The notes under the pieces: model-generated | Seen by the model: only the letters and a program-made list of their open reading frames with translations | Databases searched by the model: none | Told to the model about the DNA's origin: nothing | Shown here: positions 16,198-24,765 of the stretch, in pieces | Layout: the number at the start of each line of letters is the position of its first letter | Numbering within the stretch: the first letter of the stretch is position 1 | Position numbers and translations under genes: made by a program | Assembly: GCA_038850735.1 (NCBI GenBank) | Contig: JAWCLO010000002.1 | Location: forward strand, 1 to 64,000 | Source of the DNA: Methanomassiliicoccales archaeon | Lineage (GTDB): Archaea > Thermoplasmatota > Thermoplasmata > Methanomassiliicoccales > JACIVX01 | DNA length: 64,000 nucleotides | Direction: 5' to 3'

Positions 16198-16770
16198 ATG
16201 GACCTTACACCTCTCTTCTCTACGTTTTTGCTGATAACTTTGACGGAGATAGGCGACAAGACGATGATCGCTGTCATCACTCAGTCCTGCAGGCACTCTC
16301 GGAAATCCGTCTTCCTTGGTGCATTAGCGGCCTTGGGTATGGTCTCGGCAATAGGTGTGCTCATAGGCCAGGCAATTTTCGAAGTAGTCTCAAGACAGAT
16401 CATTGAGCTCATTGCAGGTGCAATTTTTATCGTTGCGGGCATCACAACGCTTCTTATGCCGGAAAAGAAGAAAGAATCTAAGTGGGATTGTTTTAGAAGC
16501 TGCGGAGGTTTCCTGGGCACTTTCATTCTTGTGACTTTGATGGAACTCGGTGACAAAACGCAGTTTTCTGTAATAGCACTTTCCGCGGAATCTGGTGCCG
16601 GATATCTGGTTTTCATTGGGGCACTAATGGGATTTGCACTTATTACGCTGATCGAAGTCCTCTTCGGGGGCGAACTAGGAAAGAGGGTCGAAAAGAAATA
16701 CATAAAACTAGCCAGTGCGATTGTATTCCTGATATTTGGTGCAGCATTCATTCTTCAAGCACTTTTATGA
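16198..16770 (+). CDS. GDT1/UPF0016 family cation transporter
   Basis: A six-helix membrane protein of 190 aa with two internally repeated halves. Each carries the family signature E-x-G-D-K-T (TEIGDKT at ~16-22 and MELGDKT at ~115-121). Members (yeast Gdt1, human TMEM165, bacterial MneA) move Mn2+ and Ca2+ out of the cytoplasm, and the paired acidic motifs form the ion path. A central charged loop (PEKKKESKWDCFRSCGG) separates the halves. It directly abuts the manganese enzyme agmatinase, so manganese homeostasis is a plausible link but only an inference. It ends 25 bp before the convergent end of the phosphohexomutase gene. Confidence 0.88.
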   Translation: MDLTPLFSTFLLITLTEIGDKTMIAVITQSCRHSRKSVFLGALAALGMVSAIGVLIGQAIFEVVSRQIIELIAGAIFIVAGITTLLMPEKKKESKWDCFRSCGGFLGTFILVTLMELGDKTQFSVIALSAESGAGYLVFIGALMGFALITLIEVLFGGELGKRVEKKYIKLASAIVFLIFGAAFILQALL

Positions 16771-16795
16771 TGTAAAGATATGAAATACAATACAA

Positions 16796-18157
16796 TCACG
16801 ACTGCAAATCGGAAATGATATCTTTCAACAAAGTTGTGTATTCCTCGTAATATTTTGTAGCAGTGGCCTTTGTTTTTCCCTCAACCATGACGCGAAGAAT
16901 AGGCTCTGTACCAGATGGTCTTATTAGAATCCACCCATCCTCAAGAAAAATCTTCATACCGTCTGTTGTATCAATGTGCATTCCCTCAGCATATTTCAGA
17001 AGTTTTGCCATGATCATCATTTTTTTCTCGTTACTACAGCCGATTTTTCCTTTGATCTGATAATATTTAGGAATATAGCTCAGGAGTTGTGATGGATGAC
17101 CCTCTTTCACAATAATCTCAAGCATTTTTGCAACAGTCATCAGACCGTCTCTACAATATTGGTGTTCTGGAAAAATCAAACCCCCATTTTCTTCGCCTCC
17201 GAACACGGCACCCAGCCTCATCATCTCCCTTGCAACAACTGGTGCCCCCACCTTCGTATACTTCACATGTCCTCCCACGGAACTTACTGCCTCCTCAACG
17301 CAGCGGGATGTGCTAACTGGGGTGACCACTAAACCACTTCCCTTCTCGCTTACTATGTGCTTGGCGATCAACGCAAGACTTCTGTCACCGTGAACGAAAT
17401 TTCCACGCTCATCGATAAATATAGTGCGGTCAGCATCACCATCATGGGCTATACCAATATCTGCAGATGTTTCTTTTACGAGGGCGATAAGACTCGATAG
17501 GTTTTCCTCGGTTGGTTCGCTTGGACGACCCGGAAATGTACCAAGTAGGGAACAATTCAATGTAATTACTCTTATACCCAGCGACTCCAAAAATAAAGGG
17601 GTCGTAAGAGAGCCTGCACCGTTTGCGCAATCAACTACGGCGCACAACGATGCGCTTTTTATTGCTTCTACATCAATCTTATTCTTTACTGACTCGAGGT
17701 AAAGCCGAAGAGCATCTGATTGGCATGTCAAGGATCCTACGTGATTCCACGCACTCATTTTGAAAGATCTATTGTAATAAATACTCTCGATTTTCTCTTC
17801 GTCTTCTCTCGGTATTTCGGTTCCATCAGCGGCTATGCATTTGATTCCATTGAATTCTGGCGGATTGTGAGACGCTGTTATAGCCACCCCACCAGAAAGT
17901 TGTTTAATTTTAACATAGTACTGGAGTGCGGGGGTAGGAAGTATTCCGAGATCGATTACACAACTTCCTGCCGACATGAGTCCTGCAGAGACCGCGAACT
18001 TTAACATGTCTCCAGAAATGCGTGAATCTGTGCAAATCGCATGAACACCAGGCGCAACTGTGCTGATGGCTTTTCCCAAATCGATTGCTATTTGAACATT
18101 CAAATCGGAATTGACAATTCCGCGTACGCCGTTTGTCCCAAAGAGCCTTGAAGACAC
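16796..18157 (-). CDS. Phosphoglucosamine/phosphomannomutase (alpha-D-phosphohexomutase), paralogue 1
   Basis: An alpha-D-phosphohexomutase of 453 aa. RLFGTNGVRG is the N-terminal loop, and TASHNPPEFNG carries the catalytic phosphoserine. DGDADRT is the Mg2+ loop, GEENGG the sugar-binding loop and RPSGTEPILRV the phosphate-binding loop. It interconverts hexose- or hexosamine-1- and 6-phosphates. It is the last gene of a minus-strand run (permease, two ATPases, DUF47, mutase), 10 bp downstream of DUF47. A second paralogue at 33319 sits with a GlmU-like partner, so this copy may be the phosphomannomutase or phosphoglucomutase, but the motifs do not decide. There is no obvious link to the transport genes beyond position. 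Confidence 0.9.
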   Translation of the reverse strand: MSSRLFGTNGVRGIVNSDLNVQIAIDLGKAISTVAPGVHAICTDSRISGDMLKFAVSAGLMSAGSCVIDLGILPTPALQYYVKIKQLSGGVAITASHNPPEFNGIKCIAADGTEIPREDEEKIESIYYNRSFKMSAWNHVGSLTCQSDALRLYLESVKNKIDVEAIKSASLCAVVDCANGAGSLTTPLFLESLGIRVITLNCSLLGTFPGRPSEPTEENLSSLIALVKETSADIGIAHDGDADRTIFIDERGNFVHGDRSLALIAKHIVSEKGSGLVVTPVSTSRCVEEAVSSVGGHVKYTKVGAPVVAREMMRLGAVFGGEENGGLIFPEHQYCRDGLMTVAKMLEIIVKEGHPSQLLSYIPKYYQIKGKIGCSNEKKMMIMAKLLKYAEGMHIDTTDGMKIFLEDGWILIRPSGTEPILRVMVEGKTKATATKYYEEYTTLLKDIISDLQS

Positions 18158-18167
18158 CTTCTACCAC

Positions 18168-18854
18168 TCACCGCGCCTTATGCTGTTCAGCCGTCAAAAG
18201 AATGTGTATGATGTCAGCAGCATCCTTGCAACTATCCGCAGAATTCTCTATTCCATGCAATATGTCTCTCATCAAGAATATCGCCCGCGGGTCCATTTGA
18301 GCGAATAGAATTTCTTTCTTTGTAACGAAGTACATATCATCAAGATTATGTTCTGCAATCTCAACTTCTCGTTCATATTTCACAACAAGTTCATCCTCAA
18401 CACCTAGATTATCGATGCTCATTTTCAGCATCTTTGTGGCGCGTTCGAGCTCGCCCGTCATCATGTGATATTTCTCCCAAAGAGACTTGGGGACTTCCAC
18501 TCCAGCCTCAATGATCATCTGCAGATTTAACGCTGCTTCCTTTCCCCAATCAGCAACATAATCCATTCTGCGAACTAGATGCATCAAATCCTCCCTTTCT
18601 CGTGCATCGAGATCGCCTTTGCTAAGCTCCGCGCTGATTGTTGATTCAAAATAGTCTGCCTCTCTTTCAGAAATCAGAAGCCTTTGAATCGCCTCAAGAG
18701 CCCTTTTGCGATCGCCTTCACCGATGAATCCGATTGCCCTATTAAGTTCAGTGATTGTATCACTCACTCGAAGAGCATGATTCCTTATACCATTCATAAT
18801 AACTGACTCACGACGCTTGCTAAACCAATCCAACAGCGATCCACCTTCACTCAA
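18168..18854 (-). CDS. DUF47/PhoU-like protein
   Basis: A 228-residue, nearly all-helical protein of the DUF47 family (PhoU relatives). The conserved acidic segments ISEREADYFES and REVEIAEHNLDDMYF, and the C-terminal MRDILHGIENSADSCKDAADII, form the two three-helix bundles with metal-binding acidic patches. DUF47 proteins usually accompany Pit-type phosphate transporters. Here the gene overlaps by 8 bp the end of an ABC transporter ATPase gene of the Fe/sulfate/molybdate-type importer group, so it may modulate that importer instead. The overlap strongly implies co-translation. The first residues include ORF start MSEGGSLLDWFSKRRES, a common DUF47 beginning. Confidence 0.85.
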   Translation of the reverse strand: MSEGGSLLDWFSKRRESVIMNGIRNHALRVSDTITELNRAIGFIGEGDRKRALEAIQRLLISEREADYFESTISAELSKGDLDAREREDLMHLVRRMDYVADWGKEAALNLQMIIEAGVEVPKSLWEKYHMMTGELERATKMLKMSIDNLGVEDELVVKYEREVEIAEHNLDDMYFVTKKEILFAQMDPRAIFLMRDILHGIENSADSCKDAADIIHILLTAEQHKAR

Positions 18855-19929
18855 GACTTATCGCCTCCTCAATTCCGCCCGGTCCCCTTGGATAAATAAG
18901 TGCATTCTCCTTTTCGAAAGATAAGTAAAGTTTGTCGCCGGACTTATATGCTTTTTTCATCGACGTATCGACATCAAACTCCACAGTTTCATCCGCATTT
19001 GTTCTTGATATGATACGCAAGTATGTTCCAACATACCGTATATCTTCAACGATAGAAGGTATTCCGTCTTTCGAAGGAAAGATATTTTCCGGTCTCACCG
19101 ACAACACAATGGCATCTCCTTCTTTGAGATTTGAAGATGGCCCTTTCACCTTTGTACCGTCCCTAAGTTCCACCTCAGTATTCTCAGACGACACACGTCT
19201 TATCCATCCTTCAAAGAAATTCATCTCGCCGATGAAATTAGCAGTAAACACGTTTTCCGGCTTCAAATAAATTTTCATAGGGGTTCCCACTTCAACTATG
19301 CGCCCTCGCCTCATGACAATGATCCTATCTGAAACGCTCATTGCCTCCTCCTGATCGTGGGTTACATGAATTGCTGTAAGACCCAGGGATTTAACAAGAC
19401 GTCTCAACTCATAACGTAAATCAATTCTAACCCTAGCATCGAGGGCAGAAAGGGGTTCATCTAGGAGTAACAGCTTTGCGCCGGTCGCGAGCGCTCTTGC
19501 AAGCGAGACTTTTTGCTGTTCGCCACCGCATAGAGAAGGGGGAAACATATTTATCTTTTCCAGCAATCTTACAAGCTCTAGATACTTTTTAGGAATCTGC
19601 TCAATTCCGTCTTTCACCCCCTTTACCCTTGGACCATAAGTTACGTTGTCATATACGTTGAGATGAGGGAAAAGGGCGATGTTTTGAAAAACATAGCCAA
19701 CATCCCTTTCTTCGGTTGGAACGCCTTTCATATTCCTACCGTCGATGAAAACATCTCCAGATGTAGGTTCTAGGATACCAGCTATAATCCTAACGAGCGT
19801 TGTTTTTCCGCATCCAGATGGGCCCAGAATTGTGATGTATTCGCCATCTTCAATTCTTAAATTAACATTATCGGCAGCAACGACTCGGCCCCACTTCATA
19901 GTGATATTTTTTAATTCCACGCTCGGCAT
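18847..19929 (-). CDS. ABC transporter ATPase of importer (CysA/PotA/WtpC type), copy B
   Basis: An importer-type ATPase of 360 aa. Walker A GPSGCGKTTL (~36-45), Q-loop VFQNIALFPH, signature LCGGEQQKVSLARAL (with Cys in place of the usual Ser), Walker B LLLLDEPLSALD and H-loop IHVTHDQEEA. The C-terminal ~120 residues form the TOBE regulatory domain typical of Fe3+, sulfate, molybdate/tungstate and polyamine importers. It follows ATPase A by 1 bp and the fused permease before that. No substrate-binding protein is encoded nearby. Two ATPases are consistent with a heterodimer serving one permease polypeptide with two halves. The substrate cannot be told from the sequence. Confidence 0.9.
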   Translation of the reverse strand: MPSVELKNITMKWGRVVAADNVNLRIEDGEYITILGPSGCGKTTLVRIIAGILEPTSGDVFIDGRNMKGVPTEERDVGYVFQNIALFPHLNVYDNVTYGPRVKGVKDGIEQIPKKYLELVRLLEKINMFPPSLCGGEQQKVSLARALATGAKLLLLDEPLSALDARVRIDLRYELRRLVKSLGLTAIHVTHDQEEAMSVSDRIIVMRRGRIVEVGTPMKIYLKPENVFTANFIGEMNFFEGWIRRVSSENTEVELRDGTKVKGPSSNLKEGDAIVLSVRPENIFPSKDGIPSIVEDIRYVGTYLRIISRTNADETVEFDVDTSMKKAYKSGDKLYLSFEKENALIYPRGPGGIEEAISLE

Positions 19930-19930
19930 C

Positions 19931-21022
19931 TCATTCTACCCTCAGCTCTTCATCAAGATTGCATTTCTCCAGAGAAAAGACCGAAGCCTTCTCTGGATTC
20001 CACTTAAGACCTACCTCGCTACCCTCTCGAACTTTCTTAATCCGTCCAACAGGCAACCTTGCTGAGCATCTGCCCAATGCTTCGACAAAAACATCAATAA
20101 ACATCGTTCTTCCTTCAAATATGACACGTTCGACTATGCCTCTCAAATAACCTTCCTCAGCTTCCACTATCTCCGAATTTCCGGTTTTTACGGCGATCAC
20201 TGCACACTCACCTATATTTAGATTTGAGCGGCGCGATGGCAAGATTCTGCCCTTCTCATCCTTAATGAGAGTTATTTCATCATTTCTTATGACAACACCC
20301 TTAAAGAAATTAGATTGACCAACGAAATTTGCAACAAAAGGCGAATTAGGACTGTCAAAAACATCCTCTGGCGTTCCTACCTGAGCGATTTTGCCTTTCC
20401 GAATGATCGCAATACGATCCGCCATTACCAGGGCTTCTTCTTGATCGTGCGTCACGTGAATGGTTGTAATGCCCAATGATTTCGCGATCGATCGCAGTTC
20501 TCGACGCAAGCTTAGTCTGAGTCGGGCATCAAGCGCACGCAGAGGTTCATCGAGCAACAATATTTCTGCTCCTGCGGCAAGCGCTCTTGCCAGAGCTGTA
20601 CGCTGTTGCATTCCTCCGCTAAGCTCTCTTGGATAAGCATCCGATCTCTGAGTGAGTCGAACCAAATCAAGCATCTCAGCCAGGGTCTTTTTCTTAGCCG
20701 TTTCAGTCCAATCTTTAATATTTGGACCAAAAATGATGTTCTCGGCTACTGTCATGTGGGGAAATAATGAGTAAGTCTGCGAGAGGAATACTGCCTTGCG
20801 TTCCTCAGGTTCCAAAGCCGTTACATCCCTGCCGTCAAAATAAATTCTTCCAGAATCAGGCAGGGTGAGACCTGCAATGATCCTTAGGGTTGTAGATTTT
20901 CCTGCGCCCGTTGGTCCGAGAATGCAAAGATACTCTTTATCCCTAACTGTAAGGTCGAGACCATCGATGGCCTGAATGTGACCATAAGATTTCTTTATGC
21001 ATTCCAGCTGTATCTCGGGCAT
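19931..21022 (-). CDS. ABC transporter ATPase of importer (CysA/PotA/WtpC type), copy A
   Basis: An importer-type ATPase of 363 aa. Walker A GPTGAGKSTT, Q-loop FLSQTYSLFPHM, signature LSGGMQQRTALARAL, Walker B LLLLDEPLRALD, H-loop THDQEEAL, then a TOBE domain. It starts exactly where the permease gene ends (21023), so the two are translationally linked. It is clearly paralogous to the downstream ATPase but diverged, and the latter has a Cys in its signature motif. That suggests asymmetric ATP sites in a heterodimer, an inference from other heterodimeric ABC proteins. The importer class handles inorganic anions, metals or polyamines. Confidence 0.9.
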   Translation of the reverse strand: MPEIQLECIKKSYGHIQAIDGLDLTVRDKEYLCILGPTGAGKSTTLRIIAGLTLPDSGRIYFDGRDVTALEPEERKAVFLSQTYSLFPHMTVAENIIFGPNIKDWTETAKKKTLAEMLDLVRLTQRSDAYPRELSGGMQQRTALARALAAGAEILLLDEPLRALDARLRLSLRRELRSIAKSLGITTIHVTHDQEEALVMADRIAIIRKGKIAQVGTPEDVFDSPNSPFVANFVGQSNFFKGVVIRNDEITLIKDEKGRILPSRRSNLNIGECAVIAVKTGNSEIVEAEEGYLRGIVERVIFEGRTMFIDVFVEALGRCSARLPVGRIKKVREGSEVGLKWNPEKASVFSLEKCNLDEELRVE

Positions 21023-22675
21023 CTAAAACCCCTTCCGTTTTCTCTTTGTTATATAGCGCAGGAAGAGCATCGCTAAATAGGATACAACAATAAGGGCTAT
21101 GCATGCAAGCCCTGCGGCATAGTAGTTCTGTTCTTTTACTAGCTCTACAATATATACCGGTGCAGTTATTGCTTCACTTACAACAGCTTGAGTTGCACCA
21201 GTTTCTCCAAGACTTCGTGTAAAAGCCATGATTGATCCTGCAAGTATTGAACCCTTGATCATCGGATAAAGCACTCTTCGAAATGCCTGGATCGGTTTTG
21301 CACCAAGGGTCCGAGCAGTCTCCTCAAATGCTGGATCGATTTCTTCAATAGCTCCCGCTACATTTCTAACCACCAAAGGATAGGTAAATGCAACGTGCGC
21401 CATGATGATCAAAAGTGTAGGTTCCGAAGGTATCAAAAATTGATCATTCCAAAATTGACCAAGTGAGTAACCAAGTGCAGCTGTCGGAACGATCAGGGGC
21501 ACATTAACAAGCAAATCCAATAAGCTAGATAATTTCCTTGATTCACTCCTCGAGATTAATATTGCCAAAGGAATTCCAAATGAAAGGTCAATCACGGTAA
21601 CTACGAAGGCGATACCAAATGAATAACCTAAGCTAGACCAGAACGGATCCCAGTCCCCGCCAGACGGTGTGCTTGTGGCAGCATATGAAAAAATAAAAAA
21701 AGATGGAATCAAAACAAAGAAAAAAAGAAAGGCAAGTGCCCCAAAATCCTTTAATCTCGGGGTAATGCCGCGGCTTAGGAACTTTTCTGGTCTCGGCCAT
21801 ACTTTACCAAAAGGTAAGCGAACCTTCATCATAATAATCTTCAATATGGCAAGGAGGACGAGTGCTAGGACTATAAGCAGAATACTCACAAAAGATAATT
21901 GTGGCACGAGTTCAGGATGAGCAACAGAAAGTTTTTTCCATTCACCTATAAGAGTGGGGCCAGTATTAAAACCAGCTGCGTTAGCCATTGTAGCAAGCGC
22001 AATCATCGTCCCCCCAGTTTCGCTCAGACTTCGTGAGAAGCACAGAATTGTTCCTGTAACCAATCCAGCACGAAAAAGGGGTAAGGTAATCGTCCGAACA
22101 GCTGTTAACTTGCTTGCGCCCAGAGTCTGTCCGGCAATCTCATATGTGACATCGATCTGTTCCAAAATCGCGGCTAAGGATCTTACCATATAAGGGTAAG
22201 AAAAGACGATGTGAAGGAGGATGACCAGGACCATTGGCGATGAAATTGCACCTAGGGCAAATGTAGGAGTATCCAAGGACGGCGGCGTGACTGCCCAAAA
22301 AATAGCACTCGAAAACCCAAGAGCTGCTGTAGGTACGGCCAAGGGCATGTCTATTAATGTATCGAGAAAGCTTTTCCCTCTGAACTCTTTGCGAACGAGT
22401 ATCCATGCAATTGGGAGTCCTAAAGCAAAATCAATAATTGTCACTATTGTGGCGATCTCAAAAGATGCAACAATGGCGTCCCAAATAAGGTTAAGAGTCT
22501 CATGGCTTCCAAGCACATTATTTTCAATTGCATCCCAATGCGTAAAAATATAAGAGAGAATGTAAACTGTTGGTAGAATAATAAAAAGCAGAAAAAAGGA
22601 AATGATAAAAGCGTTCCAGCCCTTTCGAAAACTCCTTTTACTTATAACACACAAAATCTTGTCAAGGCGGCTCAT
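21023..22675 (-). CDS. ABC transporter fused double permease
   Basis: A membrane protein of ~550 aa in which two binding-protein-dependent permease domains are fused, with about 12 transmembrane helices. Each half carries an EAA loop that docks an ATPase: EIAGQTLGASKLTAVRTITL in the first half and EETARTLGAKPIQAFRRVLY in the second. The arrangement resembles FbpB, ThiP and WtpB-type permeases. ATG 22675 is chosen because AGGGAAAG lies just upstream on the minus strand; an upstream in-frame start at 22717 would add 14 residues without a ribosome site. Two adjacent ATPase genes follow. No periplasmic binding protein is seen, so substrate capture must come from a distant gene. Confidence 0.9.
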   Translation of the reverse strand: MSRLDKILCVISKRSFRKGWNAFIISFFLLFIILPTVYILSYIFTHWDAIENNVLGSHETLNLIWDAIVASFEIATIVTIIDFALGLPIAWILVRKEFRGKSFLDTLIDMPLAVPTAALGFSSAIFWAVTPPSLDTPTFALGAISSPMVLVILLHIVFSYPYMVRSLAAILEQIDVTYEIAGQTLGASKLTAVRTITLPLFRAGLVTGTILCFSRSLSETGGTMIALATMANAAGFNTGPTLIGEWKKLSVAHPELVPQLSFVSILLIVLALVLLAILKIIMMKVRLPFGKVWPRPEKFLSRGITPRLKDFGALAFLFFFVLIPSFFIFSYAATSTPSGGDWDPFWSSLGYSFGIAFVVTVIDLSFGIPLAILISRSESRKLSSLLDLLVNVPLIVPTAALGYSLGQFWNDQFLIPSEPTLLIIMAHVAFTYPLVVRNVAGAIEEIDPAFEETARTLGAKPIQAFRRVLYPMIKGSILAGSIMAFTRSLGETGATQAVVSEAITAPVYIVELVKEQNYYAAGLACIALIVVSYLAMLFLRYITKRKRKGF

Positions 22676-22830
22676 TTCTTTCCCTAGCGCGCAATACCTG
22701 AAAAAGGATATCAACATAAATACCTAACCAATTCTAACCTACCGCATCGTCCCAACAAGTCCTACATTGAACCGAGAGACATATTCTCTTGGAATATTAA
22801 TGAGTCAAACGCATCTATAATTCCAGTGCG

Positions 22831-23790
22831 TCACGCGACAATTTTATCTTCGATAAATTCACCGTCTTCGATCTTTACATTTGGCCCAACAATCGAATTT
22901 CTGACGAAAGCTCCCTTCCCGATTCTAGTTCCTTCCATTATAAGGCTGTTTGATATCAGCGTCTCACTGCCGATCGTCGACGGCCCGTTAATGCACACAT
23001 AAGGTCCTATTGTTGCAGATTCGATTTCGGCATCTATTAAAAAATTTGGTGGGATCAATTTCGCCCCACGACTAAGCTTTGTCCTGTAGTTGCCGTCACC
23101 TCGAAGATCGAGCAGTGTCCTTTGAGCTGCTAAAAAGTTTTCCCGAGTTCCACAATCCAACCAATAACCAAGAAAATGATAACCATACAAACCGAGGCCA
23201 ATAATTCTTGGAAAGACCTCCCGCTCCAGGGAAACAAAGTTTTCGCCAATATAGTCAAATATTTTAGGATCAAAAACATAAATACCAGCATTAATCAAAT
23301 TTGAACGCGCTTGCCCAGGTGCCGGTTTTTCTACAAAGAATTCAATCCTGCAATCGCTAGATAGCTCCACTACTCCGAAATCGCTAGGATTATTTGCGTG
23401 CCATAGTGCAATGGTACCAATTCCCCTTTTCTCTAGATGGTAATCGATCATTGATTGAACATCTATTGATGAAATTATATCCCCATTGAAGGCTACAAAA
23501 GTGTCGTCGATATATCTGCTGACGTTCTTGAGTGCTCCACCAGTACCAAGAGGTTCATCCTCTTTCACAACAAGCAGTTCTTTATTTCCGCGATGATTTT
23601 TAAAATACTCCTCAAGCAACTCACTCTTGTAATTCGTAGCCAATATTACTGATTCGACGCACTTAGGGAGGGAATCGATGATGTGGGATATCAAAGGCCG
23701 ATCGAGAAGCGGTATTAGCGGCTTTGGGATTACATTTGACAAAGGGCGGAGACGAGTGCCAAAGCCGCCGGCAATAATAACTGCCTTCAT
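22831..23790 (-). CDS. Sugar-1-phosphate nucleotidyltransferase
   Basis: An NDP-sugar pyrophosphorylase of 319 aa. N-terminal nucleotidyltransferase signature AGGFGTRLRPLSNVIPKPLI, then EPLGTGGAL and FNGDIISS (metal Asp), VEKP and NAGIYVFDP. The C-terminal ~90 residues contain hexapeptide-repeat-like turns (GPYVCINGPSTIGSE, then GTRIGKGAFVRNSIVGPNV), forming a short left-handed beta helix. It makes an activated sugar (GDP-mannose, UDP- or dTDP-glucose) from a sugar-1-phosphate. Specificity is not readable. Position ~150 bp downstream of the ABC permease start (same strand) and 55 bp beyond the Sm-protein gene gives little context. ATG 23790 (MKAVIIAGG) is preferred to the ATG five codons earlier. 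Confidence 0.88.
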   Translation of the reverse strand: MKAVIIAGGFGTRLRPLSNVIPKPLIPLLDRPLISHIIDSLPKCVESVILATNYKSELLEEYFKNHRGNKELLVVKEDEPLGTGGALKNVSRYIDDTFVAFNGDIISSIDVQSMIDYHLEKRGIGTIALWHANNPSDFGVVELSSDCRIEFFVEKPAPGQARSNLINAGIYVFDPKIFDYIGENFVSLEREVFPRIIGLGLYGYHFLGYWLDCGTRENFLAAQRTLLDLRGDGNYRTKLSRGAKLIPPNFLIDAEIESATIGPYVCINGPSTIGSETLISNSLIMEGTRIGKGAFVRNSIVGPNVKIEDGEFIEDKIVA

Positions 23791-23844
23791 CTTCTCTAAT
23801 TCCATTCAACATTAATCAAATCAGCCAAATAAGTCCCGAGAAGC

Positions 23845-24060
23845 TCAGAGTGGCGCTATGCTAACGACGTTATTGCCTCTTAAAATAACAGTACCCAGTC
23901 GTCTTGTTTGATCGGCCGTACGTTCTTCTGTATCCTCCAAGACCATGTTCATATAATCATCATATCCCGTGAGTCTTCCTTCCAAGATTCTGTTGTCTTT
24001 CAACAGAAGAGATATTTTCTTGTTCATCGACTTCTCTAACAGTGCCAATGGCATTACCAT
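23845..24060 (-). CDS. Archaeal Sm-like (Lsm) protein, paralogue 1
   Basis: A 71-residue Sm-fold protein. Sm1 motif LLKDNRILEGRLTGYDDYMNM and Sm2 motif ILRGNNVV (the RG pair contacts uridine). Such proteins form hexameric or heptameric rings that bind U-rich RNA. It precedes a sugar nucleotidyltransferase on the same strand. A TATA-like TTTAAATT lies ~35 bp upstream (24093-24103), suggesting its own promoter with a short leader. A second Sm protein lies at 44954 next to eL37, the conserved neighbour of SmAP1, so this is probably the SmAP2-type or an additional paralogue. Two ATGs, 2 codons apart, are possible starts. Confidence 0.9.
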   Translation of the reverse strand: MVMPLALLEKSMNKKISLLLKDNRILEGRLTGYDDYMNMVLEDTEERTADQTRRLGTVILRGNNVVSIAPL

Positions 24061-24254
24061 AGTATCCCTATTATCCAGTCAATGTAGGTAAAGAATTTAA
24101 ACCTTTCTTTTTAGTCAGCCTGACAGGTATTTTAAAGCACCAAAAGAATTTGTATGATATTTGCCTGCGTAATTCCTTTCCTGCACTCTAAATAGTTCAG
24201 ATTGTAATTAGCTTGAATTAATCATCATGCAAACTTGAACTCACTAACATCTCG

Positions 24255-24764
24255 CTACTGCGCATTTGATCCTCTAGCTTGACTTTCTATCCATTTCCTT
24301 ATATCATCTCTTGTCGAGCCTGAAATGCCAAAATATTCAAGAAAACGCCGTGTTGTTCTCAATTCAAGCGTTTGTCCCTTCTTCCTCGCCAGGATGAGAT
24401 GCATGGAGCGTAGTATCTTCACTCCGTCATAAACCTCGTCACCGAGCATTTTTGCGAGATCGCTTTGAAGTATTGGCTGATGGTAAGCTATCATCGCCGC
24501 GACTTTCAACACTTTATCTGGTAGTTCCCGCTCTGCAAAGCGTAACGCGAACTTTCTGTACTCCTTTCTGAGCTGCATTGCATACCGATTTCCTATCTTA
24601 ACAACCTCAATTGCAGATTTCCGCTCATCATACTCAGTAGCAAGCAACTTTAGTGCATTTCTAATGTCCCTTGACGGAAAAGCCGTGTGAGATGAGATTT
24701 CTGATACACTAACAGGTTCCGATGATGAATACAAAATTGCTTCGACAATTCTCAGTAAATCCAC
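24255..24764 (-). CDS. scpB: Segregation and condensation protein ScpB
   Basis: The kite subunit of the SMC-ScpAB condensin. It has two winged-helix domains (LRIVEAILYSSSEPVSVSEI, then LKVAAMIAYHQPILQSDLAK and DGVKILRSMHLI). The 169-residue length is slightly short for the family. It begins 1 bp after scpA ends and lies in the operon order smc-scpA-scpB. ScpB dimers bind the central region of ScpA and regulate SMC ATPase cycling during chromosome compaction and segregation. The C-terminal 20 residues (RDDIRKWIESQARGSNAQ) are a variable tail. Confidence 0.93.
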   Translation of the reverse strand: MDLLRIVEAILYSSSEPVSVSEISSHTAFPSRDIRNALKLLATEYDERKSAIEVVKIGNRYAMQLRKEYRKFALRFAERELPDKVLKVAAMIAYHQPILQSDLAKMLGDEVYDGVKILRSMHLILARKKGQTLELRTTRRFLEYFGISGSTRDDIRKWIESQARGSNAQ

Positions 24765-24765
24765 A

